The notes below the pieces were generated by a model. That model saw nothing but the letters and a program-made list of their open reading frames with translations, did not search any database and was not told the DNA's origin. Shown here piece by piece: positions 6,112 to 13,602 of a stretch of 15,062 nucleotides of DNA (positions are counted from its first letter, which is position 1; every line of letters begins with the position of its first letter). Made by a program: the position numbers and the translations under genes. This DNA is from Thiomargarita sp. (GTDB taxonomy: Bacteria; Pseudomonadota; Gammaproteobacteria; Beggiatoales; Beggiatoaceae), in NCBI GenBank assembly GCA_020721025.1, contig DYNO01000007.1, positions 1-15,062 of the forward strand. Reading direction: 5' to 3'.

Positions 6112-6738
6112 TCAAACTGATTTAGCGATGGCAAATTGCAAAAAATTCTTTAACAATTGAAATCCGGGGCGCGAACTCTTTTCCGGATGAAATTGTACGC
6201 CGAACACATTTTCCCGTCGCACGACTGAAACAAACGGTTTACCATAATCTGTCGTGCCAAGTACATGTTCTTGATGAGTTACTTTGAAATGAAAACTATG
6301 TACAAAATAAAAATCATTGCCAGTGAAAATATTGGCGAAAAGTGGGTCAGCCTGCTGAAATATAACTTCATTCCAACCCACATGGGGCAATCGCTGTTCT
6401 GGTGCAACATCCAATAACGTGACTTCCCCGGGAATCAAGCCCAATCCCGGCGTTTTTTTCACTTCATGTCCTATCTCTGCCAATAATTGCATTCCTAAAC
6501 AAATACCTAGCAATGGCATCTTTTCCTCTGCCCAATTTTTTAACGCAACTTCCCAGCCGCGTTCTCGCAAATTCTTCATCCCGTCAGCAAAAGCCCCCAC
6601 GCCGGGCAAAATCGCCCGATCCACCTGCTTTAACGCTTGAGGATTGTCGGAAATCATGACTTCCGCCCCGCATTTTTCCACCGAGCGCGCCACCGAACTT
6701 AAATTTCCTAAACCATAATCAATAATTAAAACACTCAT
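6112..6738 (-). CDS. hisH2: HisH-like glutamine amidotransferase, HisH2/WbuY type (surface-sugar amidination)
   Basis: A class I glutamine amidotransferase of 208 residues with a complete triad: Cys80 in GICLGMQLL, His184 in QFHPEKS and Glu186. It releases ammonia from glutamine and passes it to a HisF partner. The segment GAFADGMKNLRERG (49-61), PHVGWNEV and FVHSFHF fit HisH2 proteins of O-antigen clusters better than histidine-pathway HisH, to my recollection of the families. The HisF-like gene in this window also has the HisF2 form, which supports this. There are no other his genes here. The start MSVLIIDYG at 6738 is the family start; an in-frame ATG at 6777 would add 13 residues. The end abuts the decayed element. 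Confidence 0.82.
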   Translation of the reverse strand: MSVLIIDYGLGNLSSVARSVEKCGAEVMISDNPQALKQVDRAILPGVGAFADGMKNLRERGWEVALKNWAEEKMPLLGICLGMQLLAEIGHEVKKTPGLGLIPGEVTLLDVAPEQRLPHVGWNEVIFQQADPLFANIFTGNDFYFVHSFHFKVTHQEHVLGTTDYGKPFVSVVRRENVFGVQFHPEKSSRPGFQLLKNFLQFAIAKSV

Positions 6739-6950
6739 GTTAATTGTCACCAAGTTGCAAAAATACTTGTTATTCATAGAATTACCATCATGAAGAAATC
6801 ATCTGTTACCCATCGCAAATTTGAGAAACAATAATGTAGAGTGACGCATTGGCAAATGAGATAATTTTTTAAAAACAAAATGTTATCTGTCAAAAACCAC
6901 GATAATTTATCAATGCGTAACTCTGGTCAATTGGCTGGAAAACAGATGCG
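6739..6950 (-). promoter_or_regulatory. Leader region of hisH2 with nested inverted repeats
   Basis: ACGCATTG (6844-6851) pairs with CAATGCGT (6911-6918). Inside it AGATAA (6859-6864) pairs with TTATCT (6883-6888), and GATAATTTATC (6901-6911) is itself a palindrome. The structure sits between the chemoreceptor stop and hisH2 on the same strand, so it may end or attenuate readthrough, or bind a regulator. The pairing is seen; the function is not known. Confidence 0.4.
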
Positions 6951-8954
6951 TCAAAAATCTTCCCAATCGCCACCCTGATGATGTCCCCCATTATCTTGAT
7001 AATAGGATTTTTCTGCGTGTTTGCCCGTAGTCATTTTTTGCTTGTGGGCGGGCGGACGGATTGATGATTTATAGGCGGGCTGATGCGGCACATTATTCTG
7101 ATGTTCTTCAACCTCTTGCTTCTTGGCACTGCGACTGTCGAAGAAAGTCATGAGTTCTCTGAGATTTCTTGCTTGATTCCGAATCGCTTCACTGGCAGAT
7201 GCCGCTTCTTCAACCAAGGCTGCATTTTGTTGTGTCGTTTCATCCATTTGCAGGATTGCTTTGTTGACCTGACGAATACCGGCGGCTTGTTCTTCACTGG
7301 CGGCAGCAATTTCAATCACGATATCGCTAACTTTTTTCACTGAAACGACAATTTCTTCCAGAGATTTGCCCGATTGGTTGACGAATTGTGTTCCTTCTTC
7401 AACTTTGCTGACACTGTTACTAATTAACTGCTTGATTTGCTTTGCTGCGGTCGCACTGCGTTGCGCTAAATTACGCACTTCTGTTGCAACAACGGCAAAA
7501 CCCCGTCCCTGCTCTCCGGCGCGTGCGGCTTCCACTGCGGCATTTAATGCCAACAGATTGGTTTGAAAGGCGATTTCGTCAATGGTAGAAATAATATCCG
7601 CCACTTGCTTGCTACTTTTATTGATATCAACCATCGACTTAATCGCGGTGCTGACGATATCGCCACCTCTTTGAGCTTTTTCACGCGCTTCTGTGGCAAG
7701 ATGGGCAGCTTGTCTGGCATTATCGGCATTTTGTTGCACGGTACTGGTCATTTGTTCCATACTGGCAGAGGTTTCTTCTAAGGAGGCGGCTTGCTGTTCC
7801 GTGCGTTGACTTAAATTCATGTTACCACGAGAAATTTCTTCAATCGCGGTTGTCAATTCGGTCGAAGTTCCCAGCACCTTGGTGACGGTTTGCATGATAT
7901 TTCGAGCAAGTATTAACACAATCACAATGCCAAATATAAACGCTAAGAGTGTACCAAATATCACAATATTAATCACAACTTGAGAAATATCCTGCTGATC
8001 CCGGTTGCGTTGCTGCAAGAATTGATCTTCAATTGCTGCAAATTTATCAAATAAATCATGCAGTTCATTCATGTACTTTATGCCAATATTCCGTCCTAGG
8101 AAATCTTGTATATCTTTGAACGTGGTTTTAGTTTTATTAATCTCATAACGGATTGCCAGTGCAGGAGTTGCCGCCTTTTCATTCCACTGTACAAATAACG
8201 ATTTGATTTGTTGCAGATACTTCTGGTTATCAACGTCATCTTTCAGATGTTCTTCAAATTCTTCTAGGTGTTTATTGACCTGTTTTTGGACATGACGAAA
8301 CGGTTCGAGAAATTCTTCCTTGCCAGAAAGCAAAAATCCCCGCAGACTGGCTTCAGATTCAGATAGATTGTTGAGAATATCTAGCAGGTGATTTTCAGCT
8401 TCTTTGTCGCCCTTGCTGACCATCGCTTCGCGTAGTTTACTGATATTCAAGCGAATTTCATCAGTCAGTATCTTACCAACCCCCGATCCCACAAAATTTT
8501 GTAAATCCGCTAAATCCTTCGCACCGGTGGTAAATTCCCGTCGTTTCATCAAGGCGAGTTGCGTAAATTCATCTAACCACTGCTTCGTAACCAGATGAAT
8601 TTTTCCCAATAATTCTGTCTGTTCCGCGTTATGACCGATTTGCTTGCGTAACTCCGCTATAATGTGCTCAAATTCTTCTTGCGACTTTACAAAAGGTTGC
8701 AATAACTCTTCTTTGCCAAGGATTAAAAAAGTGTGCACATCCGCGTCCATATTGATCACCAGTCTTTCTAACTCACTGGCATTTTGCTTGATCTCATGAG
8801 TACGTTTCACCCAATCGGTGCTTTTATCTAATAAAATCATGCTGCGATACACCACAACAGATACGATCAACATTAAAATTAAAATAAAACCATTGCCGAA
8901 CAGCAGTTGTGTCTTAAACTTCATCCCTTTGAACATAAGTGAATCAACCCTCAT
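6951..8954 (-). CDS. Methyl-accepting chemotaxis protein with tandem CHASE3-like sensors
   Basis: A chemoreceptor of 667 residues. TM1 is at about 16-37, a long periplasmic helical part at 42-325 and TM2 at about 327-349. The sensor holds two repeats about 131 residues apart: DADVHTFLILGKEELLQPF (70-88) with SEASLRGFLLSGKEEFLEPF (200-219), and DLADLQNFVGSGVG (147-160) with TFKDIQDFLGRNIG (278-291), as in CHASE3 domains. The signalling tip IAFQTNLLALNAAVEAARAG is at 461-480. Adaptation helices contain LSQRTEQQAASLEET (381-395) and QQNAALVEEA. The last residues, DWEDF, resemble the NWETF docking site for CheR/CheB. No HAMP domain is apparent between TM2 and the adaptation helix. ATG 8936 and 8924 are other possible starts. 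The ligand is unknown. Confidence 0.93.
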   Translation of the reverse strand: MRVDSLMFKGMKFKTQLLFGNGFILILMLIVSVVVYRSMILLDKSTDWVKRTHEIKQNASELERLVINMDADVHTFLILGKEELLQPFVKSQEEFEHIIAELRKQIGHNAEQTELLGKIHLVTKQWLDEFTQLALMKRREFTTGAKDLADLQNFVGSGVGKILTDEIRLNISKLREAMVSKGDKEAENHLLDILNNLSESEASLRGFLLSGKEEFLEPFRHVQKQVNKHLEEFEEHLKDDVDNQKYLQQIKSLFVQWNEKAATPALAIRYEINKTKTTFKDIQDFLGRNIGIKYMNELHDLFDKFAAIEDQFLQQRNRDQQDISQVVINIVIFGTLLAFIFGIVIVLILARNIMQTVTKVLGTSTELTTAIEEISRGNMNLSQRTEQQAASLEETSASMEQMTSTVQQNADNARQAAHLATEAREKAQRGGDIVSTAIKSMVDINKSSKQVADIISTIDEIAFQTNLLALNAAVEAARAGEQGRGFAVVATEVRNLAQRSATAAKQIKQLISNSVSKVEEGTQFVNQSGKSLEEIVVSVKKVSDIVIEIAAASEEQAAGIRQVNKAILQMDETTQQNAALVEEAASASEAIRNQARNLRELMTFFDSRSAKKQEVEEHQNNVPHQPAYKSSIRPPAHKQKMTTGKHAEKSYYQDNGGHHQGGDWEDF

Positions 8955-9148
8955 CTTTGAGTATTTGCCATGTTTCGCGTGTTAGGACGTAACATCAAGT
9001 TGTTTAAACTGTGAATTCACACTGATTGTTATCTGTTGAGAATTTTACGCTAAAATGCACTGCATTGGGTTTTAAAACCTGTTTATTTAACTATAGGATG
9101 TACAATCCAAATGAAACTATTTTACTTTAATTAGGATACGAACTGATT
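8955..9148. promoter_or_regulatory. Divergent control region between the chemoreceptor and hisF2
   Basis: These 194 bases must contain promoters for both directions. A near-palindrome GGATGTACAATCC (9096-9108) could be an operator for hisF2. A seven-codon ORF (ATG 9111 to TAG) precedes hisF2, but its residues (MKLFYFN) give no attenuation logic. I see no confident -35/-10 pair. Confidence 0.35.
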
Positions 9149-9916
9149 ATGTTAAAAACTCGTATTATTCCCACTTTGTTATGGAAAGATGTCGGCTTGG
9201 TCAAGGGCATGAAATTTGACAGTTGGCGCAGAGTTGGTACAGTCTTACCCGCTATCAAAGTTTATAACACTCGTGAAGTGGATGAATTGATTTTAGTCGA
9301 TATTACCGCCACGCGTGAGGGCAACGAGCCAGATTATGATTCCATTGTTGATTTTACCGCAGAATGTTTTGTCCCCTTGACGGTGGGGGGAGGAGTGAAA
9401 AATCTGCAACAAATCAAAAAATTACTTCGTGCCGGCGCGGATAAAGTCGCTATCAACAGTGCTGCTTATCAAGACCCAGATTTAATTCAAAATGCCGCAA
9501 ATTTATTTGGAAAACAATGTGTTGTCGTGAGTATTGATGCTCGTCAATTGGCGACAGGACATTACGAATGTTATAGCCATGCCGGCACGCAAGCCACCGG
9601 AAAAGCTCCAGATGAGTGGGCAAAAACGGTTGAAGCATTGGGCGCAGGAGAAATTTTGCTGACTTCTATCGACCGAGATGGCACGATGCAAGGCTATGAT
9701 TTAGAACTGATTCATCGCGTGACGGAAAGCGTGAATATCCCAGTGATTGCATCAGGTGGCGCGGGAAGTTATGACGATATGTATCAAGCCATTGTGGCAC
9801 GGGCTGCGGCGGTGGCTGCGGCGAGTATTTTTCATTTTACCGAGCAAACGCCGTTGGAAGCCAAAAAATATTTAGAAAACAAAGGCGTAGCAACCCGTAA
9901 AGTCAACATTCTTTAG
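9149..9916 (+). CDS. hisF2: HisF-like cyclase subunit, HisF2/WbuZ type (surface-sugar amidination)
   Basis: A (beta/alpha)8-barrel protein of 255 residues. It has the HisF landmarks RIIPTLL, VKGMKF, ELILVDITAT (46-55), VPLTVGGGVK, GADKVAINS, VVVSIDAR (126-132, Asp130) and PVIASGGAGS. The canonical CLD at residues 9-11, where Asp11 is catalytic in histidine biosynthesis, is TLL here, so Asp11 is Leu. KVYNTREVDELILVDITATR also matches HisF2/WbuZ proteins of O-antigen loci rather than histidine HisF. These work with HisH2 and a WbpG/PseA-type sugar amidotransferase to make acetamidino sugars. The AGGA site lies 12 bases from ATG 9149, rather far. It points away from hisH2, with a chemoreceptor between them. 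A TnpB fragment follows its stop at once. Confidence 0.88.
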   Translation: MLKTRIIPTLLWKDVGLVKGMKFDSWRRVGTVLPAIKVYNTREVDELILVDITATREGNEPDYDSIVDFTAECFVPLTVGGGVKNLQQIKKLLRAGADKVAINSAAYQDPDLIQNAANLFGKQCVVVSIDARQLATGHYECYSHAGTQATGKAPDEWAKTVEALGAGEILLTSIDRDGTMQGYDLELIHRVTESVNIPVIASGGAGSYDDMYQAIVARAAAVAAASIFHFTEQTPLEAKKYLENKGVATRKVNIL

Positions 9917-10092
9917 GAAAATTCTCGACTTCGCCACAATTTGAACACGTTTTGCGACTTGGAAAAAATCTATCGGCAATCACGACAGTACAATTTCTTA
10001 AGATTGCTTTGTATTCAATGAATTGTCGCAGCATTCCGAACCCGACATCCGCAAGTGCCCGGCTCAACTTTCTGTTTTTAACATTGAAGCAC
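9917..10092 (-). pseudogene. TnpB remnant, C-terminal part (zinc-finger region)
   Basis: On the minus strand a 63-codon frame without start (10094 to TGA at 9903-9905) reads NVKNRKLSRALADVGFGMLR, then QFIEYKAILRNCTVVIADRF, then FPSRKTCSNCGEVENFP. This is the TnpB region leading into the zinc ribbon (ADRFFPSRKTCSNCG). The second CxxC pair and the last catalytic Asp are missing, and a stop precedes the fragment in frame. It fills the gap between the converging hisF2 and dnaA genes. It is too short for the N-terminal and RuvC parts, so it is non-functional. Confidence 0.82.
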
Positions 10093-11421
10093 TCAAAGAT
10101 TCATTGTATTCAATGGCTTACCTGAAAGATTTTGCAATAACTTATGATAATCTTGATTGACTTGCGGATCATCGTTTTTGAGCTTAGTAATTGTTTTACA
10201 ACTATGAATCACCGTGCTGTGATCCCGCCCGCCAAATGCCTTGCCAATTTCCGGCAAACTGTATTGCGTCAATTCCTTCGCCAAACTCATGGCAATTTGC
10301 CGCGGACGGACAATTTTACGTTGCCGTTTTTCTGAACGCATCTCAGACACCGAAATATCAAAATATTCAGCAACTAACTTCTGAATTGCCTCAAGTGTCA
10401 CCTGCGTTTGAGGAGTCCACAAATCATGTAAACTTTGTTGTACCATTTCCAACGTGATGGTGCGCCGCATAAAACGCGAACTGGCTGCCAGTCGATGCAA
10501 CGCGCCTTCTAACTCTCTGACATTAGACTGTATTTTTTCTGCAATAAAATGACTCACCTCATAAGGCAAGGAAAGTTGCACTTTATCGGCTTTATCATTC
10601 AAAATGGCTAAACGGGTTTCAAAATCTGGCGTATCAATTTTCACCGTCAAGCCCCAACCAAAGCGTGATCTCAAGCGATCTTCAATCCCATTCATACTAT
10701 TGGGCACTTTGTCGGCGGCGAGGATAATTTGTTTTTTATTTTCAACCAATACATTGAAAGTATGAAATAATTCTTCTTGCGATTGATTCTTTTGGGCAAA
10801 AAATTGAACATCGTCAATAATCAGCGCGTCTAGGGAACGATAATAATTTTTAAAATCATCCATGCGCCGTTCACGCAGGGCTTTAATCATTTCATTGACA
10901 AATTGTTCCGACCGAATATAACTCACTTTCGCATGACTTTTTTGCGCGATGATGTGATTGCCAATGGCGTGCATCAGATGGGTTTTTCCCAATCCTACCC
11001 CACCGTAGATAAATAACGGATTATAATCAGTCGTTTGCGCGATTTCAAGCGAGGCACTGCGCGCCAGTTGATTACATACCCCCGGTACAAAAGTATCAAA
11101 CGTAAATTTTTTATTTAAATGACTAACATGCGTCGCATTATAAAGTTTTCCATTCGTTTTAACCTCCGGACGCGTGCCATGACTGCCCATCTGCAAAATC
11201 AATTGTGGTGTTTGACGCGGGCGAAGATACGTGAGAATACGCGTAATCTGTTGCTGACAATGCGTTTGTACCCATTGTAATACAAATTGATTCGGAGCTA
11301 AAAGGCGCATGGTTTGTTCATCTTCAACCACTTGCAGCGGGCGTATCCACGTATTGAAATCTTGAGCGGAAAGTTCACGTTGCAAATATTTTAAACATTG
11401 ACTCCACAAGGGTGTGGACAC
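10093..11421 (-). CDS. dnaA: Chromosomal replication initiator protein DnaA
   Basis: A complete DnaA of 442 residues, which binds DnaA boxes and opens oriC. Domain I is at about 1-75 (LWSQCLKYLQRELSAQDFNT, WIRPLQ) and the linker is short (75-105). The AAA+ domain has Walker A GGVGLGKTH (140-148), Walker B IIDDVQFF (201-208) and the arginine-finger region RLRSRFGWGL (249-258). Domain IV ends in the DnaA signature DHSTVIHS (400-407). I chose GTG 11421: GGAGG (11429-11433, minus) is 7 bases upstream and the N-terminus MSTPLW matches the family. TTG 11427 would sit too close. The last nine or so residues (GKPLNTMNL) exceed the usual end and may derive from the adjoining element. dnaN does not follow. 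Confidence 0.97.
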   Translation of the reverse strand: MSTPLWSQCLKYLQRELSAQDFNTWIRPLQVVEDEQTMRLLAPNQFVLQWVQTHCQQQITRILTYLRPRQTPQLILQMGSHGTRPEVKTNGKLYNATHVSHLNKKFTFDTFVPGVCNQLARSASLEIAQTTDYNPLFIYGGVGLGKTHLMHAIGNHIIAQKSHAKVSYIRSEQFVNEMIKALRERRMDDFKNYYRSLDALIIDDVQFFAQKNQSQEELFHTFNVLVENKKQIILAADKVPNSMNGIEDRLRSRFGWGLTVKIDTPDFETRLAILNDKADKVQLSLPYEVSHFIAEKIQSNVRELEGALHRLAASSRFMRRTITLEMVQQSLHDLWTPQTQVTLEAIQKLVAEYFDISVSEMRSEKRQRKIVRPRQIAMSLAKELTQYSLPEIGKAFGGRDHSTVIHSCKTITKLKNDDPQVNQDYHKLLQNLSGKPLNTMNL

Positions 11422-12071
11422 CGGCAAACCTCCATAACAGATTGAAAAACCACAAGAATTATTCTATGCAGTTTATGGCATCTTAAAATTTTGTATGCGA
11501 TCAGGAATAAAAAAGGAGATGTGAATTGCGTTATTTTCAGTTGAGCCGAGAGAAAGATAAGAATTGTGTCATCCGTGCACCACACATCTTAAAGTTTTAG
11601 ATGAACTTTCCTACATAACTCATTGATAGCAAAAATATTTATTTCAAAACCCTTGCTTTTGCTTCATCTGGTTTTGGCTTGCATATCAAACAGATAATTC
11701 GATTGACTCAATATCGGGCGTGATGAGCTTATTCATTGAATTAATTCGATATTAAGAAAAAGTTTGTCAAACAGGCGACTTAAGAAATTTGATACAATCC
11801 GTTGTTTTCAACAACTTTTACGCGCAATCGGCTAAAACTCATCATTTTACTGAATGCCGACCAGATTTCATTATACGCTAAAACAACTGTTGGATGTGAT
11901 GTGCGCGAAGATCACCATCCTTCCGGTTTGGAAATTATTGAAAGTATGATTTAAATTCGCTGGAATAGTGACAATCAACGAGTTATGTATTTTTGACGAC
12001 AATTGATTGATTATTAACAAGATTGGCAATTCTATTGGCGAGATAGGAATGTAAAATCTGCCCTACCTCAT
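11422..12071. other. 650-base intergenic region upstream of dnaA
   Basis: It separates dnaA from the glycosyltransferase, both on the minus strand. I found no TTATCCACA-type DnaA box cluster, so it does not look like oriC. A plus-strand frame at about 11895-12060 reads DVREDHHPSGLEIIESMI, stop, IRWNSDNQRVMYF, stop, RQLIDY, stop, QDWQFYWRDRNVK; it has a coding look but three stops and no family I recognise. The dnaA promoter should be at the left end, but no clear boxes are visible. Confidence 0.45.
11429..11433 (-). promoter_or_regulatory. Ribosome binding site deciding the dnaA start
   Basis: GGAGG on the minus strand, 7 bases before GTG 11421 and only 1 base before TTG 11427, which makes the GTG the likely start. 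Confidence 0.7.
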
Positions 12072-13580
12072 TTAGTAGTATCCCGGCGTTTCCCATTGAA
12101 TTTCTTGCAAATTTTCGCAACGCCACCCGTGCAATACTCGAATCATACGATGATTAACCGATTTGGCAACGACAGAGTTCAGCCGTTCACAATGGGAAAA
12201 TGCCCGCGCCAGCATCGGAGGAAGTTCCCATAAATTCAACGGCTTGCCATCATCCTTGCGTTGCTGTTTATCTTCACCAATCACAATAATTCCAGTTTTG
12301 CCAACGTGTTGCTGTACAGAATCCCATAAATCATACTGAGTAAACCGCCGCGTCTTATCTCCCGTAAGATAGACAGGTAAATGAGGTCGCCAATAAAATG
12401 CCAATTCTCCCGCCATGCCATAATGCGTAGTCAAAATAAATTGGGCATCTTTGACCTGCGCGGCGAGTTGTTGAATCGGTTGTTGCCATTGTTTAAATTT
12501 AAACAACGGGTCTTTAGGTAAACCAAGCGGTTGCGGAAACAAGATGATCAACATTAATATGACTGACAAACTCATGCTGCTATACACGATATTTCGTTGA
12601 TATTGAGAGAATTTTTCAATATTTCCAGCAAAGAGTATCAACCACCCAAAATATGCCGGTGCTGCCCAATTGGGTTGAACTTCGCCGATGATTGCCTTGA
12701 TCAGAAAAAATCCAAAGACTGCCAACGATAACTCCCATAATAACCGCTGTCCCTGCGAGGTGGGGATTTTCCATAAAGTCAGCGCGGCAAAAATGACGGT
12801 GATCGGTGATAACATAACCCATTGACTTAATAGAAATTCTGTGAAATTGCTACGTTGGATATCGGGTGTTCCCAAATGTCCTAAATCATGGCGAAACATG
12901 GGGAAGTCGTGTTGCAAGTTCCAGATTAATAACGGTGACATGAGGCAGAGCGTTATCATCAGTCCACGCCAAAAATAGGGACGGTAAAATTCTTGTCGCC
13001 ATTGTCGATGAAATAACATGAATAAAATCAAGAATAATGGTAATAAACCGATGCTAAGTTTGGTTAAGCCACCCAATCCAATGGCAATTCCGAAACCATA
13101 CCACGCGCGCGGCTGATTCTGGATAAGTACTTGATATATCGCCCATAATGCCGCTGTCCAGCAGCTAAATAATAAAATATCTGTGGTCATGACTTGACCC
13201 AGCCCAAAGTAGATGGGAGTTGTCAACAATAAGGCGACTGCCAACCATGCCGCGGCGCGAGTTTGCCATACCGAATAGGAAAAATAAAATATTAAAATCA
13301 ATAAGATATTAAAACTCAGCCATGCCGGTAATCGCACTTGCCATTCGCCGTGTCCGAATAAAAAAGTGCTGGCAGCGATCAACCATGCCACTAGGGGCCC
13401 TTTGGAATAATAACTCCAGTCTAAACGTTGTGACCATTCCCAATATTGGGCTTCGTCGAAATGGAGGTCAAATCCGCCGGCATTCATGAGCAAGGCGCGC
13501 AACGGCAAGAGGGCAAAACAGAGCAAAAGTAATAAAAATTTGTCTGGGAATTGCTTGATTCGATTGATAAAATCTATCAT
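12072..13580 (-). CDS. Glycosyltransferase family 39 (PMT/ArnT-like) membrane protein
   Basis: An integral membrane glycosyltransferase of 502 residues of the GT-C fold. After TM1 (about 14-33) comes the family motif FDLHFDEAQYWEWSQRLDWS with YYSKGPLVAWLI (37-68). Asp42-Glu43 is the catalytic acidic pair of the first periplasmic loop. About ten further hydrophobic segments follow to about residue 350, then a soluble periplasmic domain of 150 residues with few recognisable features. Such enzymes move a sugar from a polyprenyl-phosphate donor to lipid A, protein or a glycan; the substrate cannot be read from sequence. It starts 22 bp after gspK ends, so they are likely co-transcribed. There is no link in sequence to hisH2/hisF2 beyond both touching the envelope. 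Confidence 0.87.
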   Translation of the reverse strand: MIDFINRIKQFPDKFLLLLLCFALLPLRALLMNAGGFDLHFDEAQYWEWSQRLDWSYYSKGPLVAWLIAASTFLFGHGEWQVRLPAWLSFNILLILIFYFSYSVWQTRAAAWLAVALLLTTPIYFGLGQVMTTDILLFSCWTAALWAIYQVLIQNQPRAWYGFGIAIGLGGLTKLSIGLLPLFLILFMLFHRQWRQEFYRPYFWRGLMITLCLMSPLLIWNLQHDFPMFRHDLGHLGTPDIQRSNFTEFLLSQWVMLSPITVIFAALTLWKIPTSQGQRLLWELSLAVFGFFLIKAIIGEVQPNWAAPAYFGWLILFAGNIEKFSQYQRNIVYSSMSLSVILMLIILFPQPLGLPKDPLFKFKQWQQPIQQLAAQVKDAQFILTTHYGMAGELAFYWRPHLPVYLTGDKTRRFTQYDLWDSVQQHVGKTGIIVIGEDKQQRKDDGKPLNLWELPPMLARAFSHCERLNSVVAKSVNHRMIRVLHGWRCENLQEIQWETPGYY

Positions 13581-13602
13581 AAAGTGAAAATATTTGAGGG
13601 AG

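Noticed and set aside
5912..6115. 67-codon minus-strand frame after hisH2
   Set aside because: It is antisense to the decayed TnpB element and has no recognisable content.
9111..9134. Seven-codon leader peptide before hisF2
   Set aside because: It contains no His run and no attenuator hairpin pair, so it is likely chance.
11428..12071. oriC next to dnaA
   Set aside because: No cluster of TTATCCACA-like boxes is visible on either strand; only weak matches such as TTATTCATT occur.
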